Shown here piece after piece: positions 1 through 6,936 of a stretch of 43,611 nt of DNA (positions within the stretch are counted from its first letter, which is position 1; every line of letters starts with the position of its first letter). A program made the translations under genes and the position numbers. The DNA comes from a virus: IMG/VR virus record IMGVR_UViG_3300031673_000130, positions 1 through 43,611 of that record. One strand, 5' to 3'. A model generated the notes under the pieces. That model searched no databases. It was given only the letters and a program-made list of their open reading frames with translations, and was not told where the DNA came from.

Positions 1-118
1 TGGCGACATTCTCTCTGGTAGAATTGATTTCCAGAGCGAATTCTTTTTGGGTTAGTTTCAAACACTTGCGAACGGTTCTCACGTAACTTGCGAATGCTTC
101 TCTTACTTTTTTGTCCAT
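1..118 (-). pseudogene. Partial copy of the XRE regulator gene, cut by the contig end
   Basis: This is the first 39 codons of the XRE-type regulator annotated in full at 43371-43580. The start codon is the complement of 116-118. The copy is incomplete only because the contig begins inside the terminal repeat; on a circular map it is the same gene. The one difference between copies (base 128) turns the upstream AGGAGG of the right-hand copy into AGCAGG here, weakening the Shine-Dalgarno sequence without touching the protein. Confidence 0.85.
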
Positions 119-149
119 ACAAAACCTGCTTTTTGTTAAATTCAAAACG
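1..149. repeat. Left copy of the 149-bp terminal direct repeat
   Basis: Bases 1-149 match bases 43463-43611 at every position except one (G at 128, C at 43590). This is either the overlap left when a circular or circularly permuted phage genome is assembled, or a short genuine terminal repeat. The repeat covers the start of the XRE regulator gene and its ribosome binding site. The unique genome length is then about 43,462 bp. Confidence 0.95.
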
Positions 150-150
150 T

Positions 151-179
151 AGAGTAAAAATCTCCTGGGTTAATGTCAA
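151..179 (-). promoter_or_regulatory. Leftward sigma70-type promoter for the XRE/replication operon
   Basis: On the minus strand a perfect TTGACA (complement of 174-179) is followed 17 bp later by TACTCT (complement of 151-156). This is a good -35/-10 pair about 30 bp ahead of the XRE start codon at 118. The -35 box forms part of an 11-bp inverted repeat shared with the divergent rightward promoter. Confidence 0.55.
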
Positions 180-233
180 GAACTATTTCTTTTATGACGA
201 ATTCTCAATGATTGGCCTAAAAAGTTCTTGACA
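174..233. promoter_or_regulatory. Operator-like 11-bp perfect inverted repeat between divergent promoters
   Basis: TGTCAAGAACT at 174-184 is repeated in perfect inversion as AGTTCTTGACA at 223-233, with 38 bp between. Each arm contains the TTGACA -35 box of one of the two divergent promoters. An arrangement like this suits a regulator, probably the XRE protein, that touches both promoters symmetrically. Part of the symmetry may simply be two similar -35 regions; the extra AAGAACT bases argue for a binding site. Confidence 0.5.
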
Positions 234-258
234 AGTGCGGATCATGGTGATCTATAGT
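228..258 (+). promoter_or_regulatory. Rightward early promoter
   Basis: TTGACA at 228-233 is followed by TATAGT at 253-258, a 19-bp spacer, slightly longer than ideal. It lies 43 bp ahead of the first early gene, and no other strong promoter was seen within the tightly packed 301-8246 operon. It is divergent from the leftward promoter at 151-179. Confidence 0.55.
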
Positions 259-300
259 CCCTTGCGAAGTGAAAAAATCCTTAACTGAATGGAGGTAATA

Positions 301-972
301 ATGGCAGTTGAAAAAAAGAGAGCCTGTGGCTTTCGCAAGGTTGGAAACCTGTATTTAGTCGGAGATGGCCTACCTATGGCCTGCGATCGGTTGCCGATGC
401 CTCTCCCCAAATGTCCCATCTATGGAAATTATTGCACTAAATTCAGCCGCGGATTCACTTGGGTTGAAGACCCGTACAGATTCTTCAAGGGTGAGCATTA
501 CATTGACATCGGGAGAGATCATGGTATCCACCTGGGTCCAATACCGGGAAATCCGGATGAAGGCCGATTTGCACTCTGCCTTGAGTCTTGGTGTGTTGTC
601 TGCCGGCCGGATTACCTGGGAGAAAGAGTCGGCCTCCTATGGGTAGGTGAGAAATACTACACTCCCGGAAGTTTTATCCAGGAAGCTAAAGAAATGGGAA
701 TCAGCAAACGGGTCCACTCCATCCCTCGAAAGTTTATCCTGGGGGAATCCTGGGTCCTCCTGGCGCATATCAAAGGCGCGGTCATTCATGATCCAAGAAA
801 CGATGCCTTGCCGATCGAAGTCCCCGCCATCTTCTACGCCTTTAAACCCCAACGACTTGAAATGTTAGTTACTCAAAACATGGCTAAAAATGAAGAAGCA
901 ATGACAAAACTCCAAAGTAGAGGCATTAAGCCGGTAATCGTTCCCGATTATGACAAGGATCACGCTGCATAA
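301..972 (+). CDS. First early-operon protein, function unknown (223 aa)
   Basis: The start at 301 is chosen because GGAGGTAATA sits immediately before it; an in-frame ATG at 289 would place that Shine-Dalgarno sequence inside the gene. The protein has a Cys-rich N-terminal half (CPIYGNYC near residue 38, later CLESWCVVC) that may bind a metal. A central stretch reads LLWVGEKYYTPGSFIQEA and is followed by MGISKRV. From memory this resembles a family common in temperate phage early regions with no assigned role; the WVGEKYYT segment and Cys pairs are its hallmarks. As the first gene of the rightward operon it should be made early. I cannot assign a function. Confidence 0.85.
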   Translation: MAVEKKRACGFRKVGNLYLVGDGLPMACDRLPMPLPKCPIYGNYCTKFSRGFTWVEDPYRFFKGEHYIDIGRDHGIHLGPIPGNPDEGRFALCLESWCVVCRPDYLGERVGLLWVGEKYYTPGSFIQEAKEMGISKRVHSIPRKFILGESWVLLAHIKGAVIHDPRNDALPIEVPAIFYAFKPQRLEMLVTQNMAKNEEAMTKLQSRGIKPVIVPDYDKDHAA

Positions 973-991
973 GTAGGGCGAGGAGGTTAAA

Positions 992-1351
992 ATGGGAAAG
1001 CCAGAGTTACCTACAGAGTATCTTGGGGATGGTGTGTACGCGATTTATGATGGATTCGGAATTTGGTTACATGCCAATGATCATAAATGTCCAACCGATA
1101 GGATCTACCTGGAGCCATCCATCCTCCAGGCGCTAAGTAATTTTGCCAAAAGAGCGGTTGAAGTCTACACATCTTTGCTACATGAGCAACTGGACGCTCA
1201 GGCAAAAGAACTTAAAGAGAATGAAATCCTGAAAGAAAGCGATCCAGAATATGTGCGCCGCCTAGCCTCTATCCAGGATCCCGCCTTGAGAGCTGCTTTC
1301 CTCGAGGGCAGTTGGGATATGGCAAAGGATCCCAAAAAAGAGGGAAGCTGA
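992..1351 (+). CDS. Early protein with a terminase-like C-terminal tail (119 aa)
   Basis: The start at 992 has GAGGAGGTTAAA directly upstream. Residues 1-60 (DGVYAIYDGFGIWLHAND, then YLEPSILQALSNFAKR) form a small unrecognised domain. Residues 74-109 match residues 226-261 of this phage's own large terminase at 26 of 36 positions, including DPEYV, DPALRAA and LEG.WD. The DNA of the two segments differs widely, so any exchange is old or came from another phage's terminase. A 17-residue linker rich in Glu and Leu joins the two parts. Whether the tail binds something the terminase also binds, or is an evolutionary remnant, cannot be told from sequence. Confidence 0.85.
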   Translation: MGKPELPTEYLGDGVYAIYDGFGIWLHANDHKCPTDRIYLEPSILQALSNFAKRAVEVYTSLLHEQLDAQAKELKENEILKESDPEYVRRLASIQDPALRAAFLEGSWDMAKDPKKEGS

Positions 1352-1399
1352 CAGATACGCGTTAGAGCGTTCTGAATGTCCTTGCCTGGGACTCGCTTT

Positions 1400-1429
1400 A
1401 TGCTTAAAGGGGAGAAAGTTTACGAGAGA
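1400..1429 (+). promoter_or_regulatory. Possible hairpin in the leader of the 1457 gene
   Basis: In the 105-bp gap between genes, GGGGAGAAAG and CTTCTCCCG can pair over about seven bases (GGGAGAA with TTCTCCC) around a loop of about 15 bases. It sits about 25 bp before the Shine-Dalgarno sequence of the next gene. There is no U-run, so it is not a terminator; it could affect mRNA stability or translation. Coordinates are approximate. Confidence 0.25.
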
Positions 1430-1456
1430 CCTTCTCCCGAGGCAGGAGGTGAATCG

Positions 1457-1804
1457 ATGAGTATCGGCCAGAGAACTATAGACGAAATTAAAGGCCAGAT
1501 AGCAAAACACCTGGAGCATTACTCAATCGCGCTCCTGGAGGTGTACTCTGATCTGAACGAGGAGGAAACCATGACTGTTTCTTTCAGCGTTAAGATTGCA
1601 CCAAAAGGAGGAAAGAACGAGGTCAAAACAGCCATATCCTTTGTAACCGGCAGGGTCAAGGATGAGATCACCGCCCAGGTCAACGAAGGACAATTAGGCC
1701 TCTTCAATGGACCTACCCAAGAGAAACTTCCGTGTCTTAGCTGTGGAGGAATCGAGGAACATTATCCTGAATGCCCGGAGGTTGAAGGGGGTGGCCATGT
1801 ATAG
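1457..1804 (+). CDS. Small early protein, C-terminal Cys cluster (115 aa)
   Basis: Start 1457 is chosen for AGGAGG seven bases upstream; a longer frame from 1376 lacks a ribosome binding site. The N-terminus (residues 1-35) is a likely amphipathic helix. The middle (MTVSFSVKIAPKGGKNEV) looks like beta strands. The C-terminus has CLSCGG followed by HYPEC, a possible zinc site of two Cys, one His and one Cys. The start sequence MSIGQRTIDEI is echoed by the 2014 gene (INLSQRTVEGI), suggesting the two share an N-terminal module. The last codons overlap the next gene by eight bases. Function unknown. Confidence 0.75.
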   Translation: MSIGQRTIDEIKGQIAKHLEHYSIALLEVYSDLNEEETMTVSFSVKIAPKGGKNEVKTAISFVTGRVKDEITAQVNEGQLGLFNGPTQEKLPCLSCGGIEEHYPECPEVEGGGHV

Positions 1805-2021
1805 CATCGAGAAGATCTTAAATGTACTTTCAGAAAAAGGAATGGATCCCATGGTTTTGATTGTTAAAGCAAATGAGGGCTACAGTGCGGTTCATGTGAG
1901 CAAGGAGGATTACACTCTAAAGTTGTTTATGGAGCCCCATTACAACGCCGTCAGTGTTTTGAAAGCAGTCCGAAACCTCTACACTGCGATAAGGAGAAGG
2001 AGGGAAAGGCAACATGCCTGA
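1797..2021 (+). CDS. Small basic early protein (74 aa)
   Basis: The ATG at 1797 overlaps the end of the preceding gene and has a purine-rich Shine-Dalgarno stretch (GAAGGGGG) in front. The protein begins MYSIEKILNVLSEKG and ends in a basic helix (AIRRRRERQHA). No known domain is recognised. The overlap of coding ends on both sides (ATGCCTGA at 2014 contains this gene's stop) implies translational coupling in the early operon. Confidence 0.7.
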   Translation: MYSIEKILNVLSEKGMDPMVLIVKANEGYSAVHVSKEDYTLKLFMEPHYNAVSVLKAVRNLYTAIRRRRERQHA

Positions 2022-2280
2022 GGATTCAATAAATCTATCTCAACGAACAGTAGAGGGCATTAATCTGGCTCTTGACCAAGATTTCAATAGGATTGAACTA
2101 GCTGAAAGAATGGCGTGGATTGTCCTGTTGTTGCGGAAAATTGAAGACAACAAGCAGTTTTTTCCTATGGGCAAATGGGCAACGATACAATCGATCGAAA
2201 GTCAATTGGACGCTGCGGCTAATCAGGTGATGCAGTCGATTCGCTGCGCTCACGAAAGAAAAGAGGTTGATCATGCCTGA
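2014..2280 (+). CDS. Small helical early protein (88 aa)
   Basis: It starts with an ATG that overlaps the previous stop, and AAGGAGGGAAAGG lies just upstream. It is predicted to be mostly alpha-helical (RMAWIVLLLRKIEDN and QLDAAANQVMQSIRC). Residues 5-14 (SINLSQRTVE) resemble the start of the 1457 protein (SIGQRTIDE). No catalytic motif is seen and the role is unknown. Its stop overlaps the ATG of the 47-residue gene that follows. Confidence 0.7.
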   Translation: MPEDSINLSQRTVEGINLALDQDFNRIELAERMAWIVLLLRKIEDNKQFFPMGKWATIQSIESQLDAAANQVMQSIRCAHERKEVDHA

Positions 2281-2416
2281 AAACCGTAAACGCGAGGTTA
2301 ACACGAAGCCTGCTTACTGTCCGCATTGCAAATACTATCTCCAGGATTGCACTCCGGATCATGAGGACTGGGATCTTGGTTGCGATGCCTTTGAAGGAGG
2401 GGAGGACGAGGGATAA
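2273..2416 (+). CDS. 47-residue Cys-rich protein
   Basis: The ATG at 2273 follows AAGAGGTTGATC, a plausible Shine-Dalgarno sequence. The product reads YCPHCKYY, then QDCTPDH and GCDAFEGGED, giving four Cys and two His that could bind one zinc ion. Its stop TAA shares a base with the ATG of the next gene (TAATG). The gene is short, but the coupling and Cys pattern make it credible. Function unknown. Confidence 0.65.
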   Translation: MPENRKREVNTKPAYCPHCKYYLQDCTPDHEDWDLGCDAFEGGEDEG

Positions 2417-2547
2417 TGGAAGGGATCACTTTAGGGACCGTACTCTTGAGAGTTCTTCTGATCATTGGCCTGATCTGTTTGGCTGTAGGTATCGGTTGGC
2501 AAACAGGATGGATTTTCAAGAAACGGGAGGAGAAGGATGGGAAATAA
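2416..2547 (+). CDS. 43-residue single-span membrane protein
   Basis: This begins at the TAATG junction with the 47-residue gene, with GGAGGGGAGGACGAGG upstream. Residues 6-29 (LGTVLLRVLLIIGLICLAVG) form one hydrophobic span, followed by a short charged tail (FKKREEKDGK). It might be a small inner-membrane protein such as a superinfection-exclusion or early host-modifying peptide, but nothing in the sequence decides this. It overlaps the next gene by 11 bases. Confidence 0.6.
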   Translation: MEGITLGTVLLRVLLIIGLICLAVGIGWQTGWIFKKREEKDGK

Positions 2548-2734
2548 GTGCAAAGGTTGTGACCAAGAAATCAAATGGATCATCATGGGTAGGACTGGTG
2601 CCAAGATGCCTATAGACGTAAAACCGGTCCAGATGATTCAGGTAAAGGAGGACATCGGGGAAATGATCCCGGTCTACATTCCACATTGGGCCACTTGTCC
2701 TAAGGCTAAAAATTTTAAGAAAGGGAAGCCATGA
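2537..2734 (+). CDS. Zinc-ribbon-like early protein (65 aa)
   Basis: The ATG at 2537 has GGAGGAGAAGG in front. The N-terminal CKGCDQEIKWI is half of a treble-clef or ribbon site, and ATCPKAKNF near the C-terminus offers another Cys and ends a basic tail (KNFKKGKP). Proteins of this size and pattern are common beside phage recombination genes, with no established role. It overlaps the exonuclease gene by four bases (ATGA), so the two are probably translated together. Confidence 0.75.
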   Translation: MGNKCKGCDQEIKWIIMGRTGAKMPIDVKPVQMIQVKEDIGEMIPVYIPHWATCPKAKNFKKGKP

Positions 2735-3591
2735 ATGACTTACAAAACATTCCTATCGCGCCATTCATTGAGCCTGGATTTTATCCCAGGCACGTGATTA
2801 GTAACCTCGCCTACCATAACGGTCCGGGACTTTCCAAGACGGACCTAACCCTTTTAGATCGGAGTCCAGCTCACTACATGGCAAAGGAGCAAATGGGCGA
2901 AACGCCGGCTATGATCTTTGGAGCGGCTTTTCATACCTATATCCTGGAAAAGGAAATCTTCAATGACCAGTATTTAGTCATGGAGCCTGGAATAAACAGG
3001 ACCATGAAGGCCGGGAGAAGCCTGGTTGCTCAGGCAGTCGAGGAGCAAAAGATAGTCCTGAGTTACAAGGACCTTGAAACGCTTAAAGGTATGCACGATT
3101 CAGTTTGGGCGCATTCTAAAGCACAGGAGATTCTCTCGCATGGAATGGCGGAGGTATCCGGATACTGGAAAGACCCGGTTCACCCGGAGATCTTATGTAA
3201 GATCCGGATCGACTGGCTCAATACCAAACGTAATATCCTGGTGGACCTTAAAAGCGCGGCGGACGCACGGCCGCGGCCATGGCTCCGGACGGCGATTGAT
3301 AAAAAGTATCCGATGCAGAGTGGATGGTACCTGTATGGGGTGACACAGATCACCAGAATAGAGCACCGGGATTTCTATTTCATTGCAGTTGAGAAGGAGC
3401 CGCCTTATGGAGTCATGGTCTATGAGGCGGATAGTTTCTGGATCGATAATGGACTTATTGAGTGTCAACAAGCGCTGGCTATTTATGTGAAATGTCTGGC
3501 GGACAACGAGTGGCCTTGTTACCCGGAGGAGGTCCAAAAGGCCAGCTTTCCCAGGTGGGCGCAATCACAACCAATATTTGATTTAGCCTAA
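2731..3591 (+). CDS. RecE-type 5'-3' exonuclease, PD-(D/E)XK (286 aa)
   Basis: The protein has the layout of the PDDEXK exonuclease group with the RecE/DUF3799 domain: GAAFHTYILE at residues 64-73, E141 in a GYW context, D161 in IRIDWLN, the DLK motif at 172-174, and the helix with Q196 and Y200 (YPMQSGWYLYG). These residues match the expected metal- and DNA-contacting positions. Such enzymes resect double-stranded DNA ends to give single strands for the partner annealing protein, encoded directly downstream. The pair gives the phage RecA-independent recombination and may help circularise or repair its genome. The start overlaps the previous stop as ATGA. Confidence 0.85.
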   Translation: MNDLQNIPIAPFIEPGFYPRHVISNLAYHNGPGLSKTDLTLLDRSPAHYMAKEQMGETPAMIFGAAFHTYILEKEIFNDQYLVMEPGINRTMKAGRSLVAQAVEEQKIVLSYKDLETLKGMHDSVWAHSKAQEILSHGMAEVSGYWKDPVHPEILCKIRIDWLNTKRNILVDLKSAADARPRPWLRTAIDKKYPMQSGWYLYGVTQITRIEHRDFYFIAVEKEPPYGVMVYEADSFWIDNGLIECQQALAIYVKCLADNEWPCYPEEVQKASFPRWAQSQPIFDLA

Positions 3592-3602
3592 AGGAGGTAA
3601 TT

Positions 3603-5186
3603 ATGGCAGAGAATGATCAAGCAAAAACTGCACTTGAGGAGGTAAAACCAGCACTCAAAAACATTATGTTCACCCGTGGAGTGATCATGCCCACAGATTA
3701 TGAGGACGTGATGAGATTCGCGGGGTTAGTTCATGCCTCTGGTCTAGCGCCAAAATCTTTTGATTCAGGCGCAAAAGTTGCCATTGGGATCCTCATGAAT
3801 ATGGAGCTCGGCCGTCCGATTATCACTGGGCTCCAGGATCTCGCAATCATTAACGGCCGATGTAGGATTTATGGGGACGCGAAACTTGCGAAGGTCATGG
3901 GATCCGGATTAGTTGAAGAAGGGTACCCTATAGAGACAGAGACAGGAGAGCCTTATAAACCAGGCTGGGCCTTCACCTTTACCATCAAACGGAAAGGACG
4001 GCCGAAGAAGACCGGGATATGGACCTGGGAGGATGCGATCCGCGCCGGTTTCGATAATCCCCAACTGAAAGCCGGAGGAGACGATAAGTATAGCCCATGG
4101 AGACGATTCACCAGACGCATGATGCAATGGAAGTCAAAGGGATGGGTACTCAATGATGAGTTCGGGGATATCCTCCAGGGACTCCCCACGGTAGAAGAAG
4201 CGCACGATTATGTTGAGCTAGAGCGAGACGAAAAGGGTCAATGGCTCAAACAAGTGGAAAAACCAGGGGAATTAAAAGAGGGACTTACTCATATCTATGA
4301 TCTCAAGTCTCTCTCTCCGGAGACTCAGGCTGAATTGGCTAGAGTAGGAAAAGAATTGGAGAAAAAATCCTTTTCCGGATCCGGAGAGGAAAAAAAGGAC
4401 GAAACGGGGGATGAGAAAACAGAAAAATCGACTGGAGGAGCTCCTGAGACTAACGAGGCTGAGAAATCTAAGGAAAAGGTGGCCACTGGGTCATGGGACG
4501 GAATAGAGATCCTCCCCGTTGATGTCAACTTAGAATATCTCCATGCGACAATCTGGTATCTCAAGTCTAATTTTAAGCATTTTGAAGCAGTCCACCGGGA
4601 GAAAGGACTTATTGAGGCATGGAGTCCTGAGTGTCAGCTTGAATTTAGAAAAAAATATAAAAACGTGACCGGTCATGAGTACACCGATGAAGGACAGCCA
4701 GGGTATAAAACCCCGGAGCCGGTTACTGAGGACGCGGACGTCGTTGATGCTGAATTCCATGGTGAAGAGAAGCCTCCAGGTGGACCTCCAGGTCATGAAC
4801 ATGAAGCAACCACACGGAGAACCTGGTTAGAGAAACTCGGCAGACTGAAAGGTGAACTTTTTGCGCGTACAGGATCCGAGTTGGACTTTTATAAAGTCCT
4901 TCGAGATCGAGGCTACTCTGCAATAATCCAGGTCGATAGAACAGACGAGGCGGAAAAAGCTGTCTTTGATGCTGTGGAGGAAGTGGTCAGTAAGGTACGA
5001 AAGAAATCAAGCGAAGATCACATCCTTTGTCCGTTGCAAGGCCCAGGTGAGGAGCGAGTCACTGTAAGCCAATGTAAAACGAGTTGCCCTCGGGGGATGG
5101 GAGCTGGTCCGCGGTGTGAACCTTACGAGGAATATCTGTATCTTCATAAACAGGAAGAGGAGGTCATTGATAAATCTCGCGGATAA
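3603..5186 (+). CDS. RecT-like single-strand annealing protein with long C-terminal extension (527 aa)
   Basis: The start follows AAAGGAGGTAATT. Residues 1-215 carry the features of RecT-family proteins seen in many phages: a helix ending SGLAPKSF, then ILMNMELG, QDLAIINGRCRIYGDAKLA and KSGSPWRRF-like basic segments around 165 (SPWRRFTRRMMQWKSKGW). The position after a RecE-like exonuclease supports an annealing role. Residues 250-300 are an acidic, low-complexity linker (many Glu, Lys, Ser). The C-terminal 200 residues are unrecognised, end in a Cys cluster (DHILCPL, CKTSCPRG, PRCEPYEE), and are unusually long for RecT (normally 250-330 residues). The extension may be a fused accessory domain. 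Confidence 0.65.
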   Translation: MAENDQAKTALEEVKPALKNIMFTRGVIMPTDYEDVMRFAGLVHASGLAPKSFDSGAKVAIGILMNMELGRPIITGLQDLAIINGRCRIYGDAKLAKVMGSGLVEEGYPIETETGEPYKPGWAFTFTIKRKGRPKKTGIWTWEDAIRAGFDNPQLKAGGDDKYSPWRRFTRRMMQWKSKGWVLNDEFGDILQGLPTVEEAHDYVELERDEKGQWLKQVEKPGELKEGLTHIYDLKSLSPETQAELARVGKELEKKSFSGSGEEKKDETGDEKTEKSTGGAPETNEAEKSKEKVATGSWDGIEILPVDVNLEYLHATIWYLKSNFKHFEAVHREKGLIEAWSPECQLEFRKKYKNVTGHEYTDEGQPGYKTPEPVTEDADVVDAEFHGEEKPPGGPPGHEHEATTRRTWLEKLGRLKGELFARTGSELDFYKVLRDRGYSAIIQVDRTDEAEKAVFDAVEEVVSKVRKKSSEDHILCPLQGPGEERVTVSQCKTSCPRGMGAGPRCEPYEEYLYLHKQEEEVIDKSRG

Positions 5187-5209
5187 TTTTTCTGAGGAGG
5201 CGCTTTCTA

Positions 5210-5443
5210 ATGATCTTAATTGACCGGGTAGGCCACATGGTAAGCACAGAAAATGCGGAAGAGTTGCATGGCTTTGCAGGAAAATTAGGGCTCAAACGGA
5301 GGTGGTATCAAAGCCCTAGATCCGGAGAGCAGCATGCACATTATGATCTGACAAGCAGGCACATCTATAAAAAGGCCGTAAGGTTTGGAGCGAGGCAAGT
5401 AGATCCTTCTGATCTCGTACGGTGTGCCTGGTGGAATATTTAG
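5210..5443 (+). CDS. DUF4031 family protein (77 aa)
   Basis: This small protein fits the DUF4031 pattern: DRVGHMVSTENAEELHGFAG, then GLKRRWYQ, then HYDLTSRHIYKKAVRFGA. The conserved residues are the HM near 10, ELHGFA near 18-23 and HYDL near 44-47. The family is widespread in phages and bacteria and has no proven activity. The start is preceded by GAGGAGG. It is likely translated as part of the recombination-gene operon. Confidence 0.8.
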   Translation: MILIDRVGHMVSTENAEELHGFAGKLGLKRRWYQSPRSGEQHAHYDLTSRHIYKKAVRFGARQVDPSDLVRCAWWNI

Positions 5444-5457
5444 CTTAGGAGGAGAAG

Positions 5458-5790
5458 ATGACCTACATACCTAAACAACCCTGGTTTACTTCATTGATGA
5501 GTGAAGGGGACGTGATTGGCGAGTGTGCAAATTGCCAAAAAGTAGTCAGAGAGCATCTATTTACCCTCGATGATTGCTATGGAGTTTATCGCGGTCGATG
5601 TCCCCACTGTAACGCCGTCAACCTTTTAGATCGCCGGAAATCTATGCGCGGATATACGAGCCGGGAAATGTTTTTGGTTCTGCCTACTGATCATGAGGTA
5701 AAAAAGAACAAATGGGAGGCTGATATCCCGGTCCGTCAATGTACTTGTGGTACGTGCAAGGAGGAGGGGAAAGATGATCACGGAACGTAG
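5458..5790 (+). CDS. Cys-rich zinc-finger-like early protein (110 aa)
   Basis: AGGAGGAGAAG precedes the ATG. Two Cys pairs, CANCQK near residue 23 and CPHCNA near residue 48, are spaced as in a zinc ribbon. A second cluster, CTCGTCKEEG, sits at the C-terminus. The middle (NLLDRRKSMRGYTSREMFLVL) is basic. It may bind nucleic acid, but no specific family is recognised. The end overlaps the next gene by 17 bases. Confidence 0.7.
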   Translation: MTYIPKQPWFTSLMSEGDVIGECANCQKVVREHLFTLDDCYGVYRGRCPHCNAVNLLDRRKSMRGYTSREMFLVLPTDHEVKKNKWEADIPVRQCTCGTCKEEGKDDHGT

Positions 5791-6031
5791 TGCTCAAATT
5801 GCAATCCATGTCCTCCAGGGTTACTCTCATTCTCAGGTAGCTAGGATCTTTGAGGTAAGTCCTCAATGGACAAGGGATTGTCTTTCGCATTGTTGCAGGA
5901 AAGTTGCTTATGATGTTTGGGAGCAGGGTATGTATATCGAAGGAAAGCCAAAGCTGAAATTTATTAGGAGGCATAGGTTTACCTTAATGAGGCTTCTAAA
6001 GGACAGCCTGGAGCAACACGGAGGAGTATAG
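5774..6031 (+). CDS. Helix-turn-helix protein (85 aa)
   Basis: The start at 5774 is preceded by AAGGAGGAGGGGAAAG. Residues 5-40 read as a helix-turn-helix: AIHVLQGYSHSQVARIFEVS then PQWTRDCLSHCCRKV, with the SQVARIF(E)VS turn typical of sigma/transposase-like HTH folds. The C-terminal half is basic (KFIRRHRFTLMRLLKD). A DNA-binding regulatory role within the early operon is inferred. It abuts the next gene with a one-base gap in frame usage (TAG then ATG). Confidence 0.7.
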   Translation: MITERSAQIAIHVLQGYSHSQVARIFEVSPQWTRDCLSHCCRKVAYDVWEQGMYIEGKPKLKFIRRHRFTLMRLLKDSLEQHGGV

Positions 6032-6277
6032 ATGGGATCGCCAACACTAAAAAAGAAGAGTGAACTGAATTATCGCCACGGATCCACCGCGCATAGTTGC
6101 TCTGAGTGCAATGCGTATGTCCCGGATTTTGATGTCCGAGCCACCTTTCAAGACGGTGAGCATCTCCGTTTTGAGTCCAGATGCAGGGTGATGGGGCTCA
6201 AAGCAGGCCGGGCATATCGCATTAATCCCAAAAATATTTGTGATGCTCATAACAACAGCGATATGAGTAAACATTAG
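6032..6277 (+). CDS. Small early protein with Cys residues (81 aa)
   Basis: The gene starts immediately after the previous stop, with GGAGGAGTATAG ahead of the ATG. The product has CSECNAYVPDF near residue 23, a Cys in SRCRVMG near 51 and CDAHNN near 70, so a single zinc site is possible. The remainder is polar. No known family is recognised. It is flanked by an HTH gene and an ASCH gene in the same operon. Confidence 0.65.
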   Translation: MGSPTLKKKSELNYRHGSTAHSCSECNAYVPDFDVRATFQDGEHLRFESRCRVMGLKAGRAYRINPKNICDAHNNSDMSKH

Positions 6278-6283
6278 GTGAAG

Positions 6284-6703
6284 ATGAAAGCAGCTAGTTT
6301 ATATCAGCCGTACGCATCTGCAATGGCCCTGGGATGGAAAAAGATTGACACAAGATCCTGGGGGACCTCATACAGGGGTCCCCTGCTGATTCATGCTGCG
6401 AAAAAAATCATCAGCTGGCCGTCAATAGAGATCCAGGCCTTATTTGATGAGATAGCCTTTCTACCTTCAGATTTGCCGCTAGGTGTTTTGCTTTGCAGGG
6501 TGTTTTTGGTCGATTGCAAAAAGATAACGATCGACAACCGTCCGGAAGGAATCGAAAGAGCATTAGGGAACTATGCTCCTGGACGGTTTATGTGGGTCAC
6601 TGAAGGTTTAAAGGCTTTCGATCCCATACCATTTCGCGGGAGGCAGCGAATTTTTGAGGTGCCAAACGACATATTGCCAACGGAGGTTTGGTGGCCACGA
6701 TGA
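6284..6703 (+). CDS. ASCH-domain protein (139 aa)
   Basis: Residues 1-40 (ASLYQPYASAMALGWKKIDTR then YRGPLLIHAAKK) are the diagnostic start of ASCH domains, a PUA-like RNA- or nucleotide-binding fold. The GxKxxxxR element and the LLIHAAK strand are in place. Family members bind RNA or act on modified nucleosides (YqfB is an N4-acetylcytidine amidohydrolase); which applies here is unknown. The ATG at 6284 is preferred over the GTG six bases earlier. The stop overlaps the next ATG as ATGA. Confidence 0.8.
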   Translation: MKAASLYQPYASAMALGWKKIDTRSWGTSYRGPLLIHAAKKIISWPSIEIQALFDEIAFLPSDLPLGVLLCRVFLVDCKKITIDNRPEGIERALGNYAPGRFMWVTEGLKAFDPIPFRGRQRIFEVPNDILPTEVWWPR

Positions 6704-6936
6704 TCGATCTAAAATTCAATGACTGGGTTGAAGTTTTCGCGCCGGATCCTGATGGAACAAAAAATATAGCGGGAAGACCGAAGATGATCAAAAGAATGGG
6801 TCGGGTTATCGCGGTCCAGTATCCCTATGTGAAAGCGAGGATCTCAGTGGGCAAAAAAGGAACTCAGATTTGGTTTGGTAAGATTTCTGACGTTAAAAAA
6901 GTTCAAGCGGAAAAAGGTAGTGGAACTCAATCATAA
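6700..6936 (+). CDS. Small basic beta-rich protein (78 aa)
   Basis: The ATG at 6700 forms an ATGA overlap with the ASCH gene. A GTG at 6691 directly after CGGAGG is a possible alternative giving three more residues. The sequence (FNDWVEVFAPDPDG, then MGRVIAVQYPYVKARI) suggests a small barrel, like an SH3 or KOW-type fold, and is rich in Lys and Val. No family is firmly recognised. It lies directly ahead of the excisionase-like gene and overlaps it by 17 bases. Confidence 0.65.
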   Translation: MIDLKFNDWVEVFAPDPDGTKNIAGRPKMIKRMGRVIAVQYPYVKARISVGKKGTQIWFGKISDVKKVQAEKGSGTQS

